This document shows positions 38,765 to 46,103 of a stretch of DNA of 64,000 nt, piece by piece. The stretch is from Pseudofrankia saprophytica (lineage in GTDB: Bacteria; Actinomycetota; Actinomycetes; Frankiales; Frankiaceae), in NCBI RefSeq assembly GCF_000235425.2, contig NZ_KI912266.1, positions 2,400,665-2,464,664 of the forward strand, given 5' to 3'. The position numbers and the translations under genes are program-made. How positions within the stretch are numbered: position 1 is the stretch's first letter; every line of letters begins with the position of its first letter. The notes under the pieces are model-generated. The model saw only the letters and a list, made by a program, of their open reading frames with translations, searched no databases and was not told where the DNA came from.

Positions 38765-40318
38765 ATGCCACATCCCGCCGCGGTCTTCGGCCGGCGAGCC
38801 CGGTCGAAGGTCCGGCTGCCTGACTTCCCGTGGGATCTCCTTGCCCAGTACAAGGAGAAGGCCAGCCAGCACCCGTACGGGCTGGTCGACCTGTCCGTCG
38901 GGACTCCGGTCGACCCGGTGCCGGCGGTGGTCCAGCAGGCGCTGGCCGCCGCCGCGGACTCGCCGGGGTACCCACTGACGTGGGGCACCCCGCGGCTGCG
39001 CGACGCGGCGGCGGGTTGGCTGGCCCGGCGGCTCGGGGTGCTCGTCGACCCGTCGGCGGTGCTGCCGGTGATCGGGACCAAGGAGCTGGTCGCCCAGCTC
39101 CCGGGCCAGCTTGGCCTGGGGCCTGGAGACCGGGTCTGGGTGCCGACACCGGCCTACCCGACGTACGAGGTCGGGGCGCTGCTCGCCCGTTGCGAACCCG
39201 TCTACGGGCCGGCGGACGGCGTGGCGCTGGTCTGGTTGAACTCCCCGTCCAACCCGACCGGCCGCTGCCTGGGCATCGACGAGATGCGGGCGGTGGTCGC
39301 GTGGGCGCGGGAGCGCGGCGCGATCGTCGCGAGCGACGAGTGCTACATCGAGCTCGGCTGGGAGTCCCGCGCCGTCTCGGTGCTGCACCCGGACGTCTGC
39401 GGCGGCTCGCACGAGGGCCTGCTCGCGGTGCACTCGCTGTCGAAGCGGTCGAACCTGGCCGGCTACCGCGCCGGGTTCGTCACCGGTGACCCGGCGCTGG
39501 TCCGCGAGCTGCTCGAGCTGCGCAAGCACGCCGGTCTCATGCTGCCGGACCCGGTTCAGGCCGCGATGACGGCGGCGCTCGCCGACGACATGCACGTGGC
39601 CGACCAGCGGGCCCGGTACGTCAACCGGCGTACCGTCCTCGGCGCCGCGCTGGCGGTCGCCGGGTTCACGATCGAGCACAGCGAGGCCGGCCTGTACCTC
39701 TGGGCCACCCGCGGCGAGGACGCCTGGGCGACCGTCGACGCCCTCGCCAGCGTCGGCGTGCTCGTGGCGCCCGGCACGTTCTACGGCGAGGCCGGTCGCC
39801 ACCATGTCCGGGTCGCGCTGACCGCGCCGGACGCCCAGGTCGCGACGGTGCCTGAGCGGATGGCCATGCTGCCGCCACCACGGCAGTCCGGCCCGCCGAC
39901 GGGCGGTCTGCGTACCGGGGGGTACGCGTACCCGCCCGCCGGGCAGGCGTCGCCGGCCAACCAGCAGCAGCAACAGCAGCCGGGCCACTCCGGGGCGTTC
40001 GGCTCGGGCTCGCCCGGGCCGGTACCGGCGTCCGGCCGCGGGTACGGCGCTCCCGGATCCGGTCCGCCCCGGCCGGGATATGCCCAACCTGGCCAACCGG
40101 CCGGATACGGCCAGCGGGGATACCCGGACCAGGGATACCCGGACCAGGGTCGCTCGGCCTTCGACCAGCGGGCCGACGGCCAGCAGCCGGGGAACCAGCA
40201 GCCGGGGAACCGGCAGGCCTCACCGGTGTTCGACAACATCGCCGGTCTCGCCGACACCTACGGGAACCCGTCAGCTCCCGACCCCACCTGGCCGGCGGAG
40301 CCACCCGACATCCGCTGA
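38765..40318 (+). CDS. dapC: Succinyldiaminopimelate aminotransferase with long disordered tail
   Basis: This fold-type I PLP aminotransferase acts in the succinylase branch of lysine/DAP synthesis. Motifs are LVDLSVGTPVDPVP, LNSPSNPTGRCL, ASDECYIELGW and the PLP lysine in HSLSKRSNLAGYRAGF. The enzyme ends near residue 375. Residues about 376-517 are Gly/Pro/Gln-rich, including Q6 and two 15-bp duplications encoding GYPDQ and QQPGN units. This tail is unusual for a cytoplasmic biosynthetic enzyme. Confidence 0.93.
   Translation: MPHPAAVFGRRARSKVRLPDFPWDLLAQYKEKASQHPYGLVDLSVGTPVDPVPAVVQQALAAAADSPGYPLTWGTPRLRDAAAGWLARRLGVLVDPSAVLPVIGTKELVAQLPGQLGLGPGDRVWVPTPAYPTYEVGALLARCEPVYGPADGVALVWLNSPSNPTGRCLGIDEMRAVVAWARERGAIVASDECYIELGWESRAVSVLHPDVCGGSHEGLLAVHSLSKRSNLAGYRAGFVTGDPALVRELLELRKHAGLMLPDPVQAAMTAALADDMHVADQRARYVNRRTVLGAALAVAGFTIEHSEAGLYLWATRGEDAWATVDALASVGVLVAPGTFYGEAGRHHVRVALTAPDAQVATVPERMAMLPPPRQSGPPTGGLRTGGYAYPPAGQASPANQQQQQQPGHSGAFGSGSPGPVPASGRGYGAPGSGPPRPGYAQPGQPAGYGQRGYPDQGYPDQGRSAFDQRADGQQPGNQQPGNRQASPVFDNIAGLADTYGNPSAPDPTWPAEPPDIR
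40118..40147 (+). repeat. 15-bp tandem duplication in dapC tail (first)
   Basis: GGATACCCGGACCAG is repeated twice perfectly and encodes GYPDQ GYPDQ. Confidence 0.8.
40181..40210 (+). repeat. 15-bp tandem duplication in dapC tail (second)
   Basis: CAGCAGCCGGGGAAC is repeated twice perfectly and encodes QQPGN QQPGN. Confidence 0.8.
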
Positions 40319-40336
40319 GGACGGACCTTCTCGGCA

Positions 40337-40379
40337 GCAGCCGCGTGATCACCTGGTGATCACGCGGCTGCCGGCTTTT
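40337..40379 (+). terminator. Intrinsic terminator after dapC
   Basis: A perfect 17-bp inverted repeat (GCAGCCGCGTGATCACC / GGTGATCACGCGGCTGC, one-base centre) begins 18 nt after the dapC stop and is followed by CGGCTTTT. It is the most classical rho-independent terminator in the window. Confidence 0.85.
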
Positions 40380-40440
40380 CGGCGGGATCTTCGGCCGGAT
40401 GCCTTCGACCTCCTCGGCCTGCTCCCGCGGCCAGGCCGAT

Positions 40441-40453
40441 TAGGGTCGGTCGG
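40441..40453 (+). promoter_or_regulatory. Leaderless promoter -10 of dapD
   Basis: TAGGGT is followed after 7 nt by the GTG start. Confidence 0.55.
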
Positions 40454-41293
40454 GTGAGCACCTCTGAATCCTTCGCCTCTCCGCTTGACCCGGTCGTCGA
40501 CGAGCTCTGGGAGCGCCGGGCGGAGCTGAACCCGGGCGACGCCGACGCCCGCAAGGCCGTGGTCGCGGCCGTCGACGCCATCGACGCGGGCGAGGCCCGG
40601 GTCGCCCAGATCGCGGCCAGCGGCGCGATCGTCGTCGACGAGCGGGCCAAGCGGGCCATCCTGTTGTCCTTCAAGGTGCTGCCGATGGTCGAGTCCGCGG
40701 CCGGCGCCTTCCAGTACCACGACCGGGTGCCGCTCAAGACCCGGTTCGACGGCGTCCGCGTCGTCCCGGGCGCGATCGTCCGCTGGGGCGCCCACATCGC
40801 GCCCGGCGCCGTGCTCATGCCGAGCTACACCAACATCGGCGGCTACGTCGACTCCGGCACCCTCGTGGACACCTGGGCGACCGTCGGCTCGTGCGCGCAG
40901 GTCGGCCGCAACGTCCACCTCTCCGGCGGGGTCGGCCTCGGCGGCGTGCTCGAACCGCCGAACGCCGTGCCGGTCGTCGTCGAGGACGACGCGTTCATCG
41001 GCAGCCGGTGCATGGTCGTCGAGGGCGCGCGGGTCCGCCGGGGCGCGAAGCTCGGCGCCGGCGCCATCCTGACCTCCTCGACGCATGTGTTCGACGCCAC
41101 CACCGGCGAGGAGTACCCGCGCGGCGAGATCCCGGAGCGGGCGGTGGCGGTCGGCTCTAGCAAGATGAAGAGCTTCCCCGGCGGCGAGTTCGCGATGCCG
41201 TGCATCCTCGTGCTGCGCGTCCTCGCCGAGGGCGAGATCCACGACAAGCTGGCCCTCAACGACGTCCTGCGCGAGCACGGCGTCGCCACCTGA
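40454..41293 (+). CDS. dapD: Tetrahydrodipicolinate N-succinyltransferase, E. coli-type
   Basis: The 279-residue left-handed beta-helix acyltransferase transfers succinyl from succinyl-CoA to tetrahydrodipicolinate. The sequence MPSYTNIGGYVDSGTLVDTW, ATVGSCAQVGRNVHLSGGVG and GGVLEP follows the proteobacterial DapD very closely. The typical actinobacterial DapD (Mycobacterium, Streptomyces; about 320 residues) is a different subgroup. It has its own promoter between dapC and dapE. Confidence 0.95.
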   Translation: MSTSESFASPLDPVVDELWERRAELNPGDADARKAVVAAVDAIDAGEARVAQIAASGAIVVDERAKRAILLSFKVLPMVESAAGAFQYHDRVPLKTRFDGVRVVPGAIVRWGAHIAPGAVLMPSYTNIGGYVDSGTLVDTWATVGSCAQVGRNVHLSGGVGLGGVLEPPNAVPVVVEDDAFIGSRCMVVEGARVRRGAKLGAGAILTSSTHVFDATTGEEYPRGEIPERAVAVGSSKMKSFPGGEFAMPCILVLRVLAEGEIHDKLALNDVLREHGVAT

Positions 41294-41307
41294 CCGGAGA
41301 CCCTGGC

Positions 41308-41319
41308 TAGGGTGCGGCC
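41308..41319 (+). promoter_or_regulatory. Leaderless promoter -10 of dapE
   Basis: TAGGGT is followed after 6 nt by the ATG. Confidence 0.55.
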
Positions 41320-42390
41320 ATGGAGCTGGACATCGCGGCGCCGCCCGGGGAGCTGACCAGGGCGCTGGTGGACGTCGAGTCGGTGAGCGGCGGCGAGGGG
41401 CCGCTCGCGGACGCGGTCGAGAAGGCGCTGGCCGGCCTGCCCGGCCTGAGCGTCGACCGGGACGGCGACGCGGTCGTGGCGCGCACCCGTCTCGGCCGGC
41501 CCAGCCGGGTGGTGCTCGCCGGCCATCTGGACACGGTCCCGGTCGCCGAGAACCTGCCGGCCCGTCTCGACGGTGGCCGGCTCTTCGGCTGCGGCACGTC
41601 CGACATGAAGGCGGGCGTCGCCGTGATGCTGCACCTGGCCGCCACCGTGCCGCCGGCCAGCCTGGCGCACGACCTGACCTGGGTGTTCTACGACAACGAG
41701 GAGGTCGCGGCGGCCCACAACGGGCTGCGCCGGCTCGCCGCGGCGCATCGCGACTGGCTGGACGGCGACCTCGCGGTCCTCATGGAGCCGACCGCCGGCG
41801 AGATCGAGGCGGGCTGCCAGGGCACGCTGCGGGTGGTGGCGGCCCTGCCGGGCCGCCGCGCCCACTCGGCCAGGTCCTGGCTTGGCGACAACGCCATCCA
41901 CCGCGCGGGCGACCTGCTCTCCCGGCTCGCCGCGTACGAGCCCCGCGCGGTGGTCCTGGACGGATGCGAGTACCGGGAGGGCCTGTCCGCCGTGCGCATC
42001 TCGGGCGGGGTGGCCGGCAACGTCATCCCGGACCGGTGCGAGGTGACGATCAATTTCCGGTTCGCGCCGGACCGGGACGAGGCCGGTGCCCTCGCGCACG
42101 TCCGCGAGGTGCTCACCGGGTACGAGCTGGAGCTGACCGACAGCGTGGGCGGAGCGCCCCCCGGCCTGGCCGCGCCGGCGGCGGCCGCCTTCGTGGCGGC
42201 CACCGGACGCACCCCGCGGGCGAAGTACGGCTGGACGGACGTCGCCCGCTTCGCGGCCCTTGGCATCCCGGCCGTGAACTACGGTCCCGGGGATCCCAAC
42301 CTCGCCCACACCCGCGACGAGTACGTGGAGCTTGCGCTGGTCGACGAGGCCGAGCGCGTCCTGCGGGCCTACCTCACCGCTGGCGCGTGA
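41320..42390 (+). CDS. dapE: Succinyl-diaminopimelate desuccinylase
   Basis: This 356-residue M20-family di-zinc amidase completes the succinylase branch to LL-DAP. Metal and catalytic motifs are [53 protein letters not shown] and [10 protein letters not shown]. The dimerisation domain follows [16 protein letters not shown]. Length and motifs match the actinobacterial DapE subgroup. Confidence 0.96.
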   Translation: MELDIAAPPGELTRALVDVESVSGGEGPLADAVEKALAGLPGLSVDRDGDAVVARTRLGRPSRVVLAGHLDTVPVAENLPARLDGGRLFGCGTSDMKAGVAVMLHLAATVPPASLAHDLTWVFYDNEEVAAAHNGLRRLAAAHRDWLDGDLAVLMEPTAGEIEAGCQGTLRVVAALPGRRAHSARSWLGDNAIHRAGDLLSRLAAYEPRAVVLDGCEYREGLSAVRISGGVAGNVIPDRCEVTINFRFAPDRDEAGALAHVREVLTGYELELTDSVGGAPPGLAAPAAAAFVAATGRTPRAKYGWTDVARFAALGIPAVNYGPGDPNLAHTRDEYVELALVDEAERVLRAYLTAGA

Positions 42391-42528
42391 CCGGCGGGAT
42401 TGGCGGTGGGGCCGCGGTGGCTGGCCTCGGAGCGGGCCGCCCCCGGTGACGCCGATTTATGTGATCTATCTCATATGTCAAACCTGCGCCGTGCTGACCG
42501 GCCCCGCGGGTCCAGTATGCGCGTGGCC

Positions 42529-42540
42529 TATGGTTCCGGG
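42529..42540 (+). promoter_or_regulatory. Leaderless promoter -10 of the first LOG gene
   Basis: TATGGT is followed after 6 nt by GTG. Confidence 0.55.
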
Positions 42541-43437
42541 GTGACACCCTTCCAGCCCGGTGAGCCGGCCGCGCCGCCCCACACCGCGGACGTGCTCGGC
42601 ACGCCCGTACCCGCGGGGCGCAGCCAGGGCGAGCCCGACACGGACCGCCAGTCGTCACCGCCGCCGGAACAGCGGCGTGGCGCGCAGATAGCCCGGCGCG
42701 GTCAGGTCCGCCACTCCACCGCCGATCAACGGCTGCTGGCGAACCAGGACTCCGGTGACTTCGTCCACTCCGACCCGTGGCGGGTGCTGCGCATCCAGAG
42801 CGAGTTCGTCGAGGGCTTCGGCCTGCTCGCCGACCTCCCGCGGGCAGTGACCGTGTTCGGCTCGGCCCGGGTGCCGCGCGACCACCCCGACTACGCCGTG
42901 GGCCGCCGGCTCGGTGGCGCCCTCGCCGACGCCGGTTTCGCCGTGATCACCGGTGGCGGCCCCGGCGCGATGGAGGCCGTCAACCGGGGCGCGCAGGAGG
43001 CCGGCGGCCTGTCCGTCGGGCTCGGCATCGAGCTGCCGTTCGAGCAGCGGCTCAACGACTGGGTCGACCTCGGGGTCAGCTTCCGCTACTTCTTCGTCCG
43101 CAAGACGATGTTCGTGAAGTACGGCGAGGCGTTCGTCTGCCTGCCGGGCGGCTTCGGCACGCTCGACGAGCTCTTCGAGGCGCTCACCCTGGTACAGACC
43201 GGCAAGGTGACCCGGTTCCCCGTGGTGCTGCTGGGCACCGACTACTGGCGTGGCCTGCTGGACTGGCTGCGGTCGACGGTCGGGGCGACCGGACGGATCA
43301 AGGAGACCGACCTGGACCTGGTCTCGCTCACCGACGACGTCGATGAGGCGGTCCGGCTGGTCGTCGAGGGCACGGCGTCCCCGGGTGGGATGCGGCCCAC
43401 GCCCCCGGCGAACGGCCAGGGCCGGGTAGCCCTATGA
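42541..43437 (+). CDS. LOG family protein (TIGR00730)
   Basis: The 298-residue protein has a disordered N-terminus of about 60 residues and a Rossmann-like LOG domain. The key motifs are GGGPGAMEAVNRGAQEAGG and PGGFGTLDELFEAL. LOG enzymes hydrolyse cytokinin riboside monophosphates or other nucleotide phosphoribosides; older databases call them lysine decarboxylases. It lies in the Rv1205 position and is followed four bases later by a second LOG gene. Confidence 0.9.
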   Translation: MTPFQPGEPAAPPHTADVLGTPVPAGRSQGEPDTDRQSSPPPEQRRGAQIARRGQVRHSTADQRLLANQDSGDFVHSDPWRVLRIQSEFVEGFGLLADLPRAVTVFGSARVPRDHPDYAVGRRLGGALADAGFAVITGGGPGAMEAVNRGAQEAGGLSVGLGIELPFEQRLNDWVDLGVSFRYFFVRKTMFVKYGEAFVCLPGGFGTLDELFEALTLVQTGKVTRFPVVLLGTDYWRGLLDWLRSTVGATGRIKETDLDLVSLTDDVDEAVRLVVEGTASPGGMRPTPPANGQGRVAL

Positions 43438-43450
43438 GGCTGTGTGCCCT

Positions 43451-44056
43451 GTGAGACTCTGCGTCTTCTGCTCGTCGTCCGAGCGGATCGACCCCGGCTA
43501 CGTGCTGCTCGCGGCGCAGGTCGGCTCGGAGCTGGCCGCCCGGGGCCACGACCTGGTCTCCGGCGGCGGCTCGATCTCCTGCATGGGGGCGGTCGCGCGC
43601 GGCGCCCGCGCCGGCGGCGCGCACACCCTCGGGGTGATCCCGCGCAAGCTGCTGGAGCTGGAGGTCTCGGACACCGACGCCGACGAGCTGATCATCACCG
43701 AGACCATGCGGGAACGTAAGGCGATCATGGATGGCCGGGCGGACGCCTTCCTCGCGCTGCCCGGCGGTCTCGGCACGCTCGAGGAGCTGTTCGAGGTGTG
43801 GGTCGCCGCGATGCTCGGCATGCACGCCAAGCCGATCGTCGTGTGCGACCCCGACGGGGTCTTCGCCCACCTGCACACGCTGGTCGACGGCCTCGTCGAC
43901 CGCGGCTTCGTCCGCCCCGACGCCCGTAGCCTGCTGCGCTGGGCCACGACCGTCACCGAGGCGCTCGACTTCCTGGAAGCCGCCGTCGAGGCCCACCACA
44001 CCGCCGTACCCACGCCCGACGAGGCCATCGAGGCCTCCGCCCCTCCGGTCGACTAG
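43451..44056 (+). CDS. LOG family protein, second paralogue
   Basis: The 201-residue protein is a compact LOG enzyme: RLCVFCSSSERIDPGY at the N-terminus, LVSGGGSISCMGAVARGA, RERKAIMDGRADAFLALPGGLGTLEELFE. The PGGxGTxxE motif is intact. GTG 43451 is preferred over GTG 43442 because GAGG is then about 13 nt upstream and the domain starts at once. It is convergent with folP2, three bases away. Confidence 0.92.
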   Translation: MRLCVFCSSSERIDPGYVLLAAQVGSELAARGHDLVSGGGSISCMGAVARGARAGGAHTLGVIPRKLLELEVSDTDADELIITETMRERKAIMDGRADAFLALPGGLGTLEELFEVWVAAMLGMHAKPIVVCDPDGVFAHLHTLVDGLVDRGFVRPDARSLLRWATTVTEALDFLEAAVEAHHTAVPTPDEAIEASAPPVD

Positions 44057-44059
44057 GGC

Positions 44060-45001
44060 TCAGACCACGCCGCGGCGGGCGACGGCCAGGTCGGCGTCGC
44101 CGCGGATCGCCGCCACCATGCGCAGGACGCGACGGGTCGCTCCCACCTGGTGGGCCCGGAAGACGCGGGCGCCCAGCCAGGCGCTGACGGCGGTAGCCGC
44201 GAGGGTGCCCTCGAGGCGTTCCTCGACGATCGTGTCGAGCACCTCACCGACGAAGTCCTTGTTCGACATCGCCATCAGCACCGGCCATCCGGTGGCGACC
44301 AGCTCATCGGTCCGCTTGGTCGCCTCCAGCGAATGCCGGCTGTTCTTACCGAAGTCGTGCCCCGGATCGATGATCACCGCATCCGGACGTACCCCGACCG
44401 CGACGGCACGCTCGGCGAGCGCGCGGGTAGTGGCCACGATGTCCGCGACGACGTCCGGATAGCTCAGCCGGTGCGGGCGGGTCCGCGGCGGCAGGTGGCC
44501 GGCGTGTGTGCAGACCAGGCCCACGCCGCCCTCCGCCGCGACCTCGGCGAGCTCCGGCTCCACCCCGCCCCAGGCGTCGTTCAGCAGGTCCGCTCCCTCG
44601 CCGACCACCACGCGGCCGACCTCGGCCCGCCAGGTGTCCACGCTGATCACCGCGTCCGGGTGGGCGGCGCGCACCCGGGCGACGAACCCGCCGATGCGGC
44701 GCAGCTCCTCGGCCGGGCTGACCTCGCCGCCGGGGGCGGCCTTGACCGCGCCGATGTCGATGATCCCCGCGCCCTCGGCGATCGCCCGGTCGACGGCGGC
44801 CAGGGCCTCCGCCTCGCCGTAGGTGGCGCCGCGGTCGAAGAACGAGTCCGGCGTCCGGTTCACGATCGCCATGACGACCGTCTCGGTCGGCCCGAACACC
44901 CGGGTCCCGAGCCGCAGCGGCCCTGGCCGCCGTTCGGGACCCGCTGCCGCCTGGATGGCGGCCTGGGGCGGACCTGCGGGCGCGGCGACGTCACGAGACA
45001 C
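44060..45001 (-). CDS. folP2: Dihydropteroate synthase-like protein (FolP2 type)
   Basis: The 313-residue TIM-barrel protein belongs to the pterin-binding family: VMAIVNRTPDSFFDRGATY, DIGAVKAAPGGEVSPAEE, ISVDTWRAEV, LLNDAWGGV, IIDPGHDFGKNSRHSLEATKR. It follows mycobacterial FolP2 closely, including NKDFVGE and LEGTLAATAVSAWLGARVFRAH. FolP2 of mycobacteria is reported not to act as the main dihydropteroate synthase, so the substrate is uncertain. It is divergent from the DivIVA-like gene. Confidence 0.88.
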   Translation of the reverse strand: MSRDVAAPAGPPQAAIQAAAGPERRPGPLRLGTRVFGPTETVVMAIVNRTPDSFFDRGATYGEAEALAAVDRAIAEGAGIIDIGAVKAAPGGEVSPAEELRRIGGFVARVRAAHPDAVISVDTWRAEVGRVVVGEGADLLNDAWGGVEPELAEVAAEGGVGLVCTHAGHLPPRTRPHRLSYPDVVADIVATTRALAERAVAVGVRPDAVIIDPGHDFGKNSRHSLEATKRTDELVATGWPVLMAMSNKDFVGEVLDTIVEERLEGTLAATAVSAWLGARVFRAHQVGATRRVLRMVAAIRGDADLAVARRGVV

Positions 45002-45026
45002 CCCCCGAGCCTGCCAGACCGCCCGC

Positions 45027-45038
45027 TACGATCGGGGT
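45027..45038 (+). promoter_or_regulatory. Leaderless promoter -10 of the DivIVA-like gene
   Basis: TACGAT is followed after 6 nt by GTG. The divergent folP2 start is only 37 bp away. Confidence 0.55.
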
Positions 45039-45428
45039 GTGGTACTCGTCATCGAGGTCCTCGTGATCGCCGTGGTGGTCTTCGCGGTCGCGGCGCTCGC
45101 TGTCGGCTGGTTCGATCGGATGGCGCCCGCGCCGCCCGACGCCGTGCCGACCGGCCTGCCCGCGACCGGCCCCGTCGGCGCGCAGGAGGTCGCCGACGTC
45201 CGGCTCAACCTCGCCTTCCGCGGCTACCGGATGGCCGAGGTGGACGCGCTGCTCGCCAGGCTCGCCGGCGAGCTGGCCTGGCGGGACGAGGAGCTGGCTC
45301 GCCGCGACGAGGAGCTGGTCCGGCTGGCCACGTTCGCGCATACGGACCTGCCGACGGCTGCGCCGGCGGCGGGCACGACGTCCACGGAGACCTACTCGCC
45401 GACCGGCTCGCAGCCCCCGCTGGTCTAG
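45039..45428 (+). CDS. Short DivIVA-domain membrane protein
   Basis: This 129-residue protein has one N-terminal membrane helix (VLVIEVLVIAVVVFAVAALAVGWF) and then a DivIVA-type segment (VRLNLAFRGYRMAEVDALLARLAGELAW, with the GYRxxEVD core). A short helix with repeated RRDEEL and a disordered C-terminus follow. It may sense or mark membrane curvature in polar growth; this is inference from the family. Confidence 0.82.
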   Translation: MVLVIEVLVIAVVVFAVAALAVGWFDRMAPAPPDAVPTGLPATGPVGAQEVADVRLNLAFRGYRMAEVDALLARLAGELAWRDEELARRDEELVRLATFAHTDLPTAAPAAGTTSTETYSPTGSQPPLV

Positions 45429-45737
45429 CCGACCCGCATGCTCGCCTGAGCCGCCCCAGGCGCCTGTTTGATGCGCCTACCAGTCCGCCGATCTACCCTC
45501 AAACCGGGCATCCGTTACATACCGTTCGACCCCGGCCTACGCCTGAGCCGCAGTTGATCTATCTTCGCCCTGCCGCGTCACCGGACCTACCAGTCGGCGT
45601 CGGGTCTGACCTGGCAGATCGGTGGGGAGGCTGCGTCGACCGTTGTGGCTCTGCGGAGGGCCGTGTTTCGGTTTGCTGCCCCGGCTACGGGATAATCGTC
45701 GGCAGACGTACGTCCGACGGCAGGAAGAGGTGCACCG
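45429..45737. other. Intergenic region before the DUF3117 gene
   Basis: About 310 bases hold no gene. CTACCAGTC occurs twice (45479 and 45588). A GATAAT hexamer lies near 45690 and an imperfect palindrome around GACGTACGTC near 45705, so the DUF3117 promoter is probably at its right end. Confidence 0.45.
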
Positions 45738-45905
45738 ATGGCGGCCATGAAGCCGCGGACGGGTGACGGTCCGCTCGAGGTCACCAAGGAGGGGCGGGGG
45801 ATCGTGATGCGTGTCCCGCTCGAGGGTGGCGGCCGGCTCGTCGTCGAGCTCACCGCCGACGAGGCGAGCGCGCTAGGCGACGCTCTCAAGACCGCGGTCG
45901 GGTAA
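45738..45905 (+). CDS. DUF3117 small protein
   Basis: The 55-residue protein reads MAAMKPRTGDGPLEVTKEGR, then GIVMRVPLEGGGRLVVELT and ADEASALGDALKTAVG. This is the highly conserved actinobacterial DUF3117 family (Rv1211 position), of unknown function. AGGAAGAGG lies about 8 nt before the ATG. Confidence 0.93.
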   Translation: MAAMKPRTGDGPLEVTKEGRGIVMRVPLEGGGRLVVELTADEASALGDALKTAVG

Positions 45906-46103
45906 GCGGGGGCGGTTGGCCCCGCTCGTCGCCCCCGCCAGGGCGGTGGCTTCCGCGGGCTCGTGTCGGTGCCCGTCGGCGAGCTTCCTCTGGACTACAC
46001 CTCGGCGTCCGAACCGCCTGGACGTCGAGCTTCGCTCTGCCTCGGGGGTCGACGCCTCGGAGGTCGACGCCGGCGGATGTCGACGCCTCAGGGGTTGACG
46101 GCG

